NCBI GenBank assembly: GCA_950295325.1
Contig: OX485807.1
Coordinates: 43,614,440 to 43,678,439, forward strand
Origin: Polytrichum commune
Taxonomy: Eukaryota; Streptophyta; Polytrichopsida; Polytrichales; Polytrichaceae
Reading direction: 5' to 3'
Length of the DNA: 64,000 nucleotides
A program made the position numbers and the translations under genes. The notes under the pieces are model-generated. The model was not told the DNA's origin, did not search any database, and saw only the letters and a program-made list of their open reading frames with translations. Of the stretch, positions 44,263-55,148 are shown piece by piece (position 1 is the first letter of the stretch; every line of letters begins with the position of its first letter).

Positions 44263-46979
44263 GGGGGACGTTAAAGTACTCCCATCGAACTTCTAGGGGG
44301 CATGTCAGACCAAAAAACAGGCTACCCGCCCCCCACGCCGTTGACCTGCTACGCTGGTCACTTATGGATGAAATAGAAGGATGGACGGAAGGATGCACCA
44401 TGGTTTGGGTCATGTCATTCGAGGGTTTGGGACTTGTCATTCGAGGGTGTGGATGTCATCGTCATTCGAGTGTGTGAGTCTCATCATTCAAGGGGGTGGG
44501 TCTTGCCATGGTTTAGGACTGGTGTCATTCATGGCGATCCTTCACTCTCAAGTGCTGGTCACTTCACTTCACTCTCACTTCACGCTGGTCACTTATGGAT
44601 GAAATAGAAGGATGGACGGAAGGATGCACCATGGTTTGGGTCATGTCATTCGAGGGTTTGGGACTTGTCATTCGAGGGTGTGGATGTCATCGTCATTTGA
44701 GTGTGTGAGTCTCATCATTCAAGGGGGTGGGTCTTGCCATGGTTTAGGACTGCTGTCATTCATGGCGATCCTTCACTCTCAAGTGCAAATCTTTCTCATC
44801 ATTGTGTTTTTTCGGTGAAGGTCAATGATTTGAGAGTGATTGTTGTAAGATCCGTGAGAGATTAGAAATGTTAGGTGATGGATTGGACAGTAGGGGTGAG
44901 ATTGAATGACAGATTAGATGTATTTAGGTATTGAGTGTACATGTATCCTCGCCATCTAGGGTTTCGAAATCACATATGCGAGTATTGTGGTATGTACCAT
45001 ACACAAGTACATAGGTGCGGTGTAGGCTCCGAGGCACCGGCGGTTGAATCTGTAGTTTATTGTGTGAGCCCAGTCCGATTCGAAGGAGGCCATCGAAGGA
45101 GAACGGTCTGATTCGAAGGAGGTTACAGCATGAATCATTTTGTGAGTCCGGTAAGTACCGGTGTTTTTCCTTCGGTGAGCCTCGAGTTTGTGTTTGATGA
45201 ATATGTAGGAGTAGGATAAGGAAGGGGGAAATGGTGGGGTTTTGTGAGGAGAAATTGTTATGACATGGTTGCGTACTCGAGGGCGGCAGTATTGATTTCT
45301 ATTATCCTTTGACCGTGTTGCAATTATATGATCATGTCATTCAAATTTTAAATACTGTAGTCGTATGTTGTAATACAACTTTTGTCATTCGAGGTTGTAG
45401 TCATGCTAACACCGAGTTATTCAGGGATCCACAATATGATTCGCTAGGTATATCAATCAATCAGTCATATAATATATGTGATTCGTACTTGTCATCATGT
45501 GATAATCATAACATACTGTTATTAAACCGGGTTGGTGTTCAAATGTTCAATTATTTGTAATTGTGATGTCATTCATGATTAGGATGTCATCCATGATTGT
45601 GAAAATACTAATCCCAAGTCCTCTGGGGATTCACACCATGATCATTAAATCATTTGGACATTTTATCATTAAGTCTTCTACTTTAGTTAATCAACATGAT
45701 GTTGTAGTTAGATGCAAAGGAGTGCAACATAGACTTCAATTGAATATAGAAGAAATCACAACAATAAAAAAATTAATATGAAGAACATGAATAACAATGT
45801 GAATGACATAGTGCTCAATACATATAGAAGATATGTTGAAGGACACTATGATTTAATATGTTAAAGGACGCCACGTGCAATGAGTTTGTTTTTGTTTGCC
45901 TCTAATGTGTTTCAAATTAGCGAGCAAGTAAGGATGAAGTGACGAATAAGTTTTCGCATTCAAGCAAAAACAACCTGAGACTTGTCCTCTAGCCCAAAAT
46001 TACATCGGTGTCTGCTATTCAAACAACCAAACAATGAATGGTTGGTCTAGAACACTGAATGACATAGATGGACATGTAATTCATTATAAATAACGCATGA
46101 ACATCATGTGCAAATGGTTGGATCAATGAATGGTAGTTAAAAAACGGTGCAGGAGAAAGATGGGTGAAGTGAACCTCTAATCGTAGAGGACTGAAGACAA
46201 CAAATCATACCTTATTACAAGAGCCGCACTATGTGAACGGGGTGATCTTAGTGAGTTAGGCAACTTTCGCCTAATGAAATCAGCATTGAACTTGTATGGG
46301 TAGAGATGATGATGTTGCTCACCAGAGATGAAATCGTCCAGCCTTGTCTATATAATGACAACCAACTTTTAATCTTTGTCATAACCATTCTCAGTACTGA
46401 TATGGTTTGTCCACATTAAATCCTCCATTCTGAACCCACCAATAGGAGGGTTCTGAATTTTCTCTCTCAATGCCAGAATAATGCTGACTTGTTGTCCACT
46501 GAATGTTATTGGAACAACAGTGTATGCAGAAACCAGGAGGATCACAACACGGAACTAAATGATGTGCCATCCTAAACCACACTTCAACAACATATGTACA
46601 TGTCCAATCTGCCATCAACCAGTTGCGCCTATCACTCTTGTATGTTTTGATAGATGATGTGTGCACATCGCCTAACAAGAGTGTGTGCATAAACCAGGAA
46701 GATCACAACACGGAACTACGGAGCCCTAGACACAAAAATGACAAATAAACACCTAGTGTAACCTAACTCTCAAATCCGATTATTGCGGCATGACGAAGTA
46801 CATGTCTTGAATGACGCGAACGTGAATGACATCCGCCTGTATTATGCGTCGTTCGCGATGGATGGAACAGTGACATCCATGTCCGTTGATGACGTCAGCA
46901 GCGTGGGGGGGCGGGCAACCTGTTTTTTTTTGTTTGACATGCCCCCTAAAAGTTCGATGGGGGTACTTTAACGTCCCCC
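44263..46979. mobile_element. Non-autonomous Mutator-like element, 2.72 kb, 9-bp target duplication
   Basis: Terminal inverted repeats of about 90 bp begin GGGGGACGTTAAAGTAC and include CCATCGAACTT, GGGGGCATGTCA and CCCGCCCCCCACGC (left 44263-44353, right about 46893-46979 in reverse). The 9-bp direct repeat ATTTGCATG flanks both ends (44254-44262 and 46980-46988), the size expected of Mutator-like transposons. No transposase was found, so it needs a partner element. Interior ORFs (for example minus 46690-46391) resemble nothing I recognise. Confidence 0.9.
44352..44785 (+). repeat. Two tandem copies of a 231-bp unit inside the MULE-like element
   Basis: Unit from CGCTGGTCACTTATGGATGA at 44352 repeats at 44583 with a 231-bp period and near identity. 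The second copy ends about 30 bp early. Each contains several TGTCATTCGAGGG-like motifs. The unit length is a multiple of three, so the same short ORF (44381 and 44612) appears twice. Confidence 0.92.
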
Positions 46980-46988
46980 ATTTGCATG

Positions 46989-48053
46989 TCTGCAAGTTGT
47001 TGCAGACTCTATTGTTGTTAGTTAATCCTTGAAGGACTCACTGCATCACCACCCTGACAGTGATGGGCATTTTCAGATGCAAAACATGACCAACACAGTG
47101 AAATGAACTCTAGGCCACTAATTTTTGAATGACGAGATGAAAATACCAATGTCGTAGAGCTTAGAGGAGATGTAAACTTGGTGTTCTTTGATTCTTGTGA
47201 TAAGATACTTGGAAGCTCCCAAAAATTCCAAAACTACAATAAACAGACAAAGTAGTTAGCACTAAATGGCACCTTGACTTTAGAAATTTCATTCACGACT
47301 CACTAACATGACTACGGTTGTTTGTGTGAGAATCCCAAATGTGGTACAACCTGACATCAGAAGGATTTACACTTGGAAGTCAATTTTTGCTACTAACCCA
47401 GCCTGTGATTCTGTGCTTTTTGATCATTGTTTGGTTTGTTGCCACCATTCTAGTCTTGCAGATATCCGCAAAAATACAAGTTTTAGTTTTGTCATGCATA
47501 TTGACAAAAAGCTGAGTATTCACAACTGCATATTGTAGTGGATCACTCACCACTATTGTGGTTGAGATTACTTTCAGCTATGTTGTTACAATGAGGTGAT
47601 GCACATGCATATTAACAAAACCTGAGACCATCTTATAACTACATATTATAATGAATCATTTGCAACAAGTGTGGTCACGGTTGAGGATACTTGCAGCCTA
47701 TCCTTGTGACAATCAAGTGATGACCACATCAGAGATCAGCCACTCAATGTCTGTAAAGATGATGTTATTCAAGTTTCTAGACTCCATAATACAAGTTGGA
47801 CGTCGTAGGGCATCAGCCAAGAACTTAGAAAACAAGGCAGGCAGCGTGATCACAACCCTGATGACAATGTAGATGCATTCTGTGACTATCACATATTGAC
47901 AACACATCTTTGCAGTCCTGACTTAGTTTTTACAGGTTGAATGTGGGTCGTTGTCCCTTGTAGGTTGCAATTTAGCACAAATTGTGAGCGTCAATGACTC
48001 AGTCAAAGTTTGCAGATGCGTCGAAGTGCCTAAATCGATGGAGAACATACTCA

Positions 48054-48092
<39 letters not shown>

Positions 48093-49351
48093 ATGGGTCA
48101 TCACTCGAACCTTTGAAAATTTAGTGAAGGGATCCTCGATGCCCACAAGAACCCTCCAACTTCCGAAACACTAAAAATCAAAGACGTTGACTTTTGCAAC
48201 CCGGCCCCGATGGCAAGTTGCCACCACATCTCTGGGTGCTTGGAACTGAAGAATCTACTGGAAAAATGGCAATCTTCCGGTGTTCCTCAGAAAGGTGCTG
48301 AAGCTGTGACGATTGTCTGCAACCAGTGTTGAAGAATTTCTAGTATGTAACTGCAATTAGTACTGCATCAAGTCAAACACTGCAGCTGTACAGTACATTG
48401 CATTCTATAATTGCCTGCGAGTTCAGAAACATATTCACCCCAATTGAGGGCTTGTATATTAAATCATCTCGGTTTTTCAGGAGTCTTGACTAAGAATTCA
48501 TACTTTCAGAGACACTGGCAAGCATCGGTGAGTATGTATTCAAAGTCATGAGCACAACTGCATAAACAGTCCATTCACTAACAACTGAAAATTCCATGAA
48601 TCTCAAAAGCCAACTATAAAAATAAATAAATAACTGTTCTTCCATACATTCAGAGTTCCATGAATCAACCGCATTTCCATGCTATTGTGGCAAGGAATGC
48701 TACTCAAAAATCAGTTTTTCCAACAAAAGCATCATTGACCTTCAAATTGCCACGATGTCCTCAATGGCATGGAGAACACCACCTAGTATTCAAATGTGCG
48801 TTTTGGAGAACACAACAGTGATGATCGCACTCTTAGCAGAACACATGCGCAACCAGAAAATAGGACAAAAACAAAGAAAAATTACAACTGGCCACTATCC
48901 AAGGCCTAGGAGGCAACAGTCAATAAATAGGAAGAAATGAGAACGAGTGGAACATTAAGACTACAGAGTTAGAATGTGATTGGAATTATCTGTCATCTCA
49001 TTACATCACCAGTTGCTTCTCATAGGACTATCTGTAACATAACAGGCCTGCAGGGACCTCTCTGGTCCATAGTGGGTAACTTTACCTAATGAATGAACAC
49101 TTTCTCTCAGCAAAGTAACACCTAGGGAATGCTGCTGCTACTGAAAGTCAGGTAACTGAAAGTGTGCTGTGCACATGATACATAAAAGAATAGTACGCCT
49201 CAAATTCAATAAATGGTACAAACATTTTCAACCGCTCCAAGTAAATAGGATAAAATTCTGAACCCATGCTACTGCCAACAGTTGGGAAGTATCCTACATG
49301 AACCAATGTGAAGGGAGTAACAAAATTGTGCTTCCTTCAATGCTTGACTGA
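46989..49351. other. Intergenic between the MULE-like element and CCZ1
   Basis: Contains a degenerate tandem duplication of about 115 bp (units around 47495-47610 and 47608-47728; landmark CATGCATATTRACAAAA) and a (TA)n(TG)n microsatellite at 48054-48092. No gene recognised. Confidence 0.5.
48054..48092. repeat. (TA)n(TG)n microsatellite
   Basis: A run of about eleven TA units passing directly into about eight TG units. Confidence 0.95.
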
Positions 49352-52300
49352 TTACAATGATGTTGAGTTTGATGGGGTCAGAGAAACTTTAATCTGAAGA
49401 GAAATGTCCATTGAAGTGCCTGTACACATTTCAAACGCTCCATGAGCATAATAAACAAGGGAGCAGTTTGGAATTCTGCACAACAAGAGTCATCCATGCA
49501 TCAACTAACGCACTTCAGTCTGAATAACTTATATATATTCTTCATCAGAAGTTACGCAATGAAGTATCCCTATCACTACACAATAAATTATGGTAGTACA
49601 AAGAGGAAGGACAAATGGAAGACTCACCTCTTATTCAATTTTTCAACTGCATCAGAAGCCAGCAAAAGGGTGTCACTTGCACGCTCCTGTACTGTGTACA
49701 ATTCTTGGCCACCCCTTGCTCGGACAATTACCCAAGCATTTTGCTTGGTCCGGACACAGACTTCAAGATCTGGGTCATGTTGAGAGGCCTGTCTCTCGGA
49801 TCTTCCCTTCTCCAAGTCAATGTCTGCCCGTACCATGTTAAGTGTACCTAATGATTCCTACAAGAGCAACCCAACCATGTATAGTACATCAGGATCCAAT
49901 TCAAGCTGTCATGACAGAATGTACTATAAATTTTCAACCTCCAGTTTATCAATCTACAGAAATACAATAATAAGTGTCAAATACCTTGGAGAGTGTAGCA
50001 ACTTTGCTTGGAGGGGATGCTTTAGAAATTTTACTGCTGTGATCGCAGTAAAGATAACGGTACCCAGGAACATGAGATGAGTTCACCCCTGCCCATTCTT
50101 TTGATAATCTTTCTTCGAGTTTCTGAATCTTCTGCACCCCCTACATGTAGAAGAAACACAATGTGAAGATTCTTGATTGAAACTGCTGGACGTTTACTGT
50201 TGGTGCATGTCAACAATTAGCACATAATTCAATGAAACTTCATTAAGGTGCCTACCTTCTCAAGGATCTGCCCCCATAGCAGAGAGAGCCCGTCTAAACC
50301 ACTGACAGATGATTGAGTTGGAACCAGCAAAACTAGAGTAACCGCACGACATTGATATATACACAACCGCATCTGCTCCTCTGTATGCTTTAGCCAGATT
50401 GTAGGACCCAAGGGATGAGATCCTCTAGAATCAGGTCCCCAAGCATCAGTAGTCAAAAAATCATCAGTGTCTTTCCACCATGCATCAGGTTGCATGGGTC
50501 TTCGCACCTGACTCTTAGCCCCATGTCCATGTGGAGAGGAATCTTGTTGGTTTGTGGTTTCTTGTGTAGGAGCTGAATTTCCGTTGTTCAGTGGGGTCCG
50601 AAGCTTTGCCTGACCTACATGCACAAGTGTTTGGTTTTCAATAAAAACGCCATCATTGTCGCCTGCACTACCATTTAACTAAACAACTATTCCAGCTAAC
50701 ACCATGTGACCACCCAGATCAAACTGATATTCACGTGAAACAGAAATCACCCACTCCTCAACACAAAAGCAGCCCTATAAGTATTCCTTGTGTGGAGGAG
50801 ATTGAGCTCTCTGGTTCCAACCACAAGATGTTAATGCTTCAAACTTACAACTCATATTTGATGCTGACATATAACGACTTGGATTTTTAAGAAAGTACCA
50901 TTTGTTGGTGCTGGGGATAAGCTCAACAGTTGAAACTTCCGATTGCTGGCCCGCAAAGTGGTAGCAAGGGAGATTGCTGCTGGTGTTAAACGAACTGTTG
51001 CATAGCTGTACAATGTTGCAGTATCATCCTAAACACAAAAACATCATAAGGTGCACAATATGAGGAATTATGAAGAAGATTCAACCCTTGATTGCTACAA
51101 GTGACAATCAGGACAGACCACAATTTTGTAATAATCCATATAATAAGTAAATCCTTATATTGGGAAGATAGGCAGCAGAACTCAGTCGTTTCTAGAACAT
51201 TTGTCCTGTAGAATGTCACCCTTTGCAGACCCATATGAGAATGGTATTTTTTAACGATGGCTAAGGATAAGCATTGGCCACCTTTCCAAGTATTGACTTC
51301 TAAGGACTGGCCTGATTTGAATGGAAAGTCCTCAGAAATTTCCAAAAAGATACCTACGTAGATCAAAGAGTGCATATGGAATGCAAAGATTGCTGCCCTT
51401 CAAGACCAAAAGGGCCTGTTTTAGTCCTGCTATGTTCCAACACGTGCATAATTAATCTGCCAAAATCAGGTGCAAACTCTTCCTGTACAATTCTAGACCA
51501 ATTGTGTTGCAGCACTCTCTCACAGTAGCAACTCAATCAAGTCAACAAGGGATAGCTCAAACCAGAATGTGGAAAGGACACACATACTGCAGGCAATGTG
51601 CTCAACACCAGGTAGTTGTGGAAGAGCATCAGGGTGTGGCGCACTGTTCCACCACCAAACCATGACTCCAAAAGCCCTACCACAGACTTCAACAGAATTG
51701 CACAGGTTAATGTACTGTTCTCAAACCTTCTGAATAGTCCATTAAGAAGGTTCTAAATACCAACAGAGCATCATCTTCATGATCAAAGTCCTCTAGGAGT
51801 TGCACACAAACATATTGGCAGCTAGTGCTTTCTCATAGACTCCTGCTTTTTGTATGTCGTCTACATAGTTATGTCTATGTTACATGCACATACTTGGAGA
51901 ATATGAAAGGTTGGACAGAAGCTTCATAAACTGCTAGGAGAAGTGTTACAAAAGAATTTTGAACCAGAAAAACATTTGGAGATTATGCCAACCTGAGCGT
52001 GAAGAAGGGTATCACGGTCCAGGCTGGTCGGCTCAATGGTGCCCCGCTCTACCAGACCCTCTCCTACAGAAGGCAGTCTTAGCTTCTTACCCACCACAAA
52101 ATCTGCAAGTACAAGTAGGATGACAAGGTTAGCAGCAGATAGAACACAACACTACATCCAAAGGGAGCCCTAGAACCTGCAACTCCTGCCTCCGCACAGT
52201 ACTGGCACTTGCCCCCAATTGAGCTAGGCAGAATGAAGCAATGTACTCAATCCAGGCAGATCATACATACTCTGGATAAGTTTGTTCACAGGAAAATGTA

Positions 52301-54223
52301 TATATTACCTGCAAGGTAATCAGGAAAAAAGGCATGCAAACAGCTGCGAGCTACGTCTCCAGCAGGATGCTTCTCTAATAGTCCTCGAATGGAGCCAAAG
52401 AACATGAGAAAAAGGTCATGAGCCTCTTTCAACACTGCTTCTACAGCTGCAACTCTAACCTCCTCTTCCCCTTCTTTGCTCTTTTCTACAACCTGTTGTA
52501 AGAAAGTTGACCCAAAAGTGTCAGTCTCATAATAGGGTTCTGGCCCCGACAACTGACCCATCAGGGAAGTCCAGAGCCTGAGAACAAAGAAATAATTCGT
52601 TTCAACACAAATAATTTTTCAGATCAGATTCTCACCATAACCATCCATATGTCAGGTTCACAATTTAAGAAGATATGACAATGTCCCTCTGCCTGCATCA
52701 ACTGGCAAGGTTTCTCAGGCGAAAATATCCTGCCAACAATAACATAACAGGTGATGTCATCATCTTCAAATTTACAAGCATGTTGCTCGACAATAATACA
52801 CAATTTGCATAACAAATGACACAAAAACATGATGAAGCAAAACATAGAGACTTAGAATAAGTAGTACCTTGTGAAAGTGATGAGACCTTCACTTAGACCA
52901 ACCACAGAGAGCTGGGAAGGTAAAGGGCAGTCTAATGGAGAAAAAAATAGAATTTTATCCAGCTCATGGCCTTCCTGCTGTCCTCGCCGCATATCAAAGA
53001 CACAGACCTACATCACAGAAAGGAAATGCACTGTAAGATACAAGCATCACTCGCAAGAGCTTGTAATATGACAGATTTGAGGTTCATCTGATAACTGCAC
53101 TCTCAAGAACTCAAGAAAGTCCAAATGTCGTTAAAAATCTGGAGTGCCCAACGTTGAGTATCAGCTACAGCCATTTTATCCTAGCTACCTGGTTCAATAC
53201 AGAGTGTCATACGCACCCTATGTCAATGATGTTGCACATGAACTTTAGGACCTTAGTAAGAACAATTACTATTTACACAATGTGATTTTGATGCCCGTAT
53301 ATAACTCCACATTCATCTGCACATGTATATCACAATTTGGAACATGTATATGCAACGTTTGGAACCTGTTATTTGGCAATTATCATATCCTTCTCGTTAT
53401 CCAAACTAAATGTGCTACATACCCATCAGGTTCTATCAACGACTCCTTACTCACTAAATTGCAATTTGAGATTACAACACCATTTCAGACATTAAGGAAG
53501 CTCGATCTCATCGCTCTCATTTTTGGTAACTAGGAGCTAACATTTGCAAGAAGGAGGCCTGATAAACTCAAGCAAGAACACAACCACAAGTTTCATGTAG
53601 ATCTCTCTCACAACCTGGCAGAGTAGTACCCCTACCGATTGCCTTCATGAAGACATTACAAAACCTAGCCATGTAGATGACGAAGAGCGTGTCTAGGTGA
53701 TAATATCCACCTATATAACTCCACATTTTTCGGAAAATTAATATCATAAATTCTGCGTTTGAAATGTGTTATTTTTAATTCTCGTATCCTTCTCGTCATC
53801 CAAACTAGATGTGCTATTCCTTACTCGCTAAATTGCAATTTAAGCTCACAACACCACTTCAGAAATTAAGGAGGCTTGATCTCATCGCTCTCGTTTTTCG
53901 TAACTAGGAGTTAACAATTGCAAGAAGGAGCCCTAATAATCTCCAACAAGAACACAACCGCCAGTTTCATGTAGATCTCTCTCACAACCTGGCAGGGTTG
54001 CACGCACCCCTATTGATTGCCTTTACGAAGAAAATATAAAACCTAGCTGTGTGGATAACGAAGAGCGATAATCATAGAATCAATTAATATAAACCTCTAG
54101 GGCTCTTGCAGTCGGTAACATATATAGGTCACTAAAACCTAACACCTATTTTCCCATGTGGCATTTGATTCTGCGACGGAGAAAGGCTTAAATTACCTGC
54201 ATAGACTCTGCCCACGCCCCCAT
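49352..54223 (-). CDS. CCZ1: CCZ1 vacuolar fusion protein (Mon1-Ccz1 Rab7 GEF subunit)
   Basis: Eleven minus-strand exons: 54223-54197, 53007-52868, 52729-52636, 52492-52309, 52102-51993, 51686-51588, 51028-50899, 50614-50256, 50140-49985, 49857-49628 and a tentative last exon 49475-49352. Exons 1-10 are GT-AG, in phase and encode 509 aa. Recognised by VCVFDMRRGQQEGHELDKIL, GLSEGLITFTRIFSPEKPC, CEPDIWMVMVVEKSKE (longin 1), LFHNYLVLSTLP, then PDAWWKDTDDFLTTDAWG, PTIWLKHTEEQMRLCIYQ, VPGYRYLYCDHSSKISKASP and DLEVCVRTKQNAWVI ... LLLASDAVEK. With MON1 it activates Rab7/RABG3 for transport to the vacuole. A short Pro/Ser/His-rich insert lies in exon 8. The last exon is the least certain: it gives a 40-residue tail after LNKR containing HGAFEM. 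Confidence 0.92.
53285..54075. repeat. Tandem duplication of ~400 bp in CCZ1 intron 1
   Basis: Copies at about 53290-53698 and 53702-54071 share TATATAACTCCACATT, CTAAATTGCAATTT, TCTCATCGCTCTC, GTAACTAGGAG, TTTCATGTAGATCTCTCTCA and CAACCTGGCAG. Divergence is about 15-20 percent by eye, with indels. Lies 120 bp inside the first intron from exon 1. Confidence 0.88.
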
Positions 54224-54655
54224 GGCCACAAGATTGGCGAAATCCAGGCGTCACTCCAAACATCCAGGCAGACCTCCTCCCGCAACTGAAACCGGAACAA
54301 CAACGCGCCAAAAATAATTCAAATTTCGCAAGGATTCGCACACCACGGGCTGCGGCATCTCGTCTGCAATGTCCACGTCGCACCACCGACCATGGGAGTG
54401 ATCAGATTCATCGGTAAGAGAAAATTTGGTTGGTAAGTTAATCCACCAGCCGCGTGAAGAAACCGGCGCATTCGATGATCAGAACACAGCGTAGGCTGAA
54501 TTGAAGATTGTGTCGGTATTCAGGGTTTCCATCGGAGTGCAGGATCGATCGAAATTTTTGAGAGATGCGGAGCGCAACGCCAAAGAGGTTGGTGCTTATG
54601 CATGTGGTGAGGCAAGGAAGAAGGAAGGAAGAGGAAGAGCAAGCGGAAGCAGGGG

Positions 54656-54680
54656 AGCTGACGTGGTGTCCACGTCAGCT
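54656..54680. promoter_or_regulatory. 25-bp palindrome with two ACGT (bZIP) cores upstream of CCZ1
   Basis: AGCTGACGTGG, TGT, CCACGTCAGCT: a perfect 11-bp inverted repeat. TGACGTGG is a hybrid C-box/G-box site recognised by plant bZIP factors. It is about 430-460 bp upstream of the CCZ1 ATG, next to a purine-rich stretch. Confidence 0.65.
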
Positions 54681-54742
54681 TATTTCTGTACGCCGGCTTC
54701 TTGGTCTACCAGGGTGTCAGGCCATTGGGTGATTTGTAGTGA

Positions 54743-55148
54743 GGGCCAATTCACAAGCGAGCCAAGAGCCGTGACCACGAAATTGTGAGAGCCAAAAGGA
54801 AGTGTCCAAAGGCCGTCCCAAGACACTTCCAAAATCATGTGATGTGGTCACGGGCCCTCAAGTGTAGTTTGAATATGTGAACGGGCCTTCAACCGAATAC
54901 TATTTCAATAAATTCCTATTCATGTGAGATCCTCACATAAAATAAAATAAAATAAATCAACGTTTGTGAGATTTTGGAGTGTCTTGGTTTTGTGTTAGGC
55001 CTACTTTCAAGAGGTGGTTTTTGAAAATAATCCAAGTGACCATAAAACGTCATTCATTTGACGTCACGTAAGAATCCATGTATACTTTACATCCATCTTG
55101 TACTCACTTACTCCTTTGCTCCCTCAAGCATGGTGTGAAGTGAACTTG
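54743..55148. mobile_element. Third, degraded copy of the Tourist-like MITE family
   Basis: Left end GGGCCAATTCACAAGCGAGC, then CAAGAGCCGTGACC, matches the reverse complement of the right end of 7448-8048. The right end is imperfect (GGTGTGAAGTGAACTTG near 55130-55148). Confidence 0.5.

Noticed and set aside
44381-44818. Twin ORFs MDGRMHHGLGHVIRGFG...
   Set aside because: Arise from the 231-bp tandem duplication, whose length is divisible by three; no evidence of a real protein.
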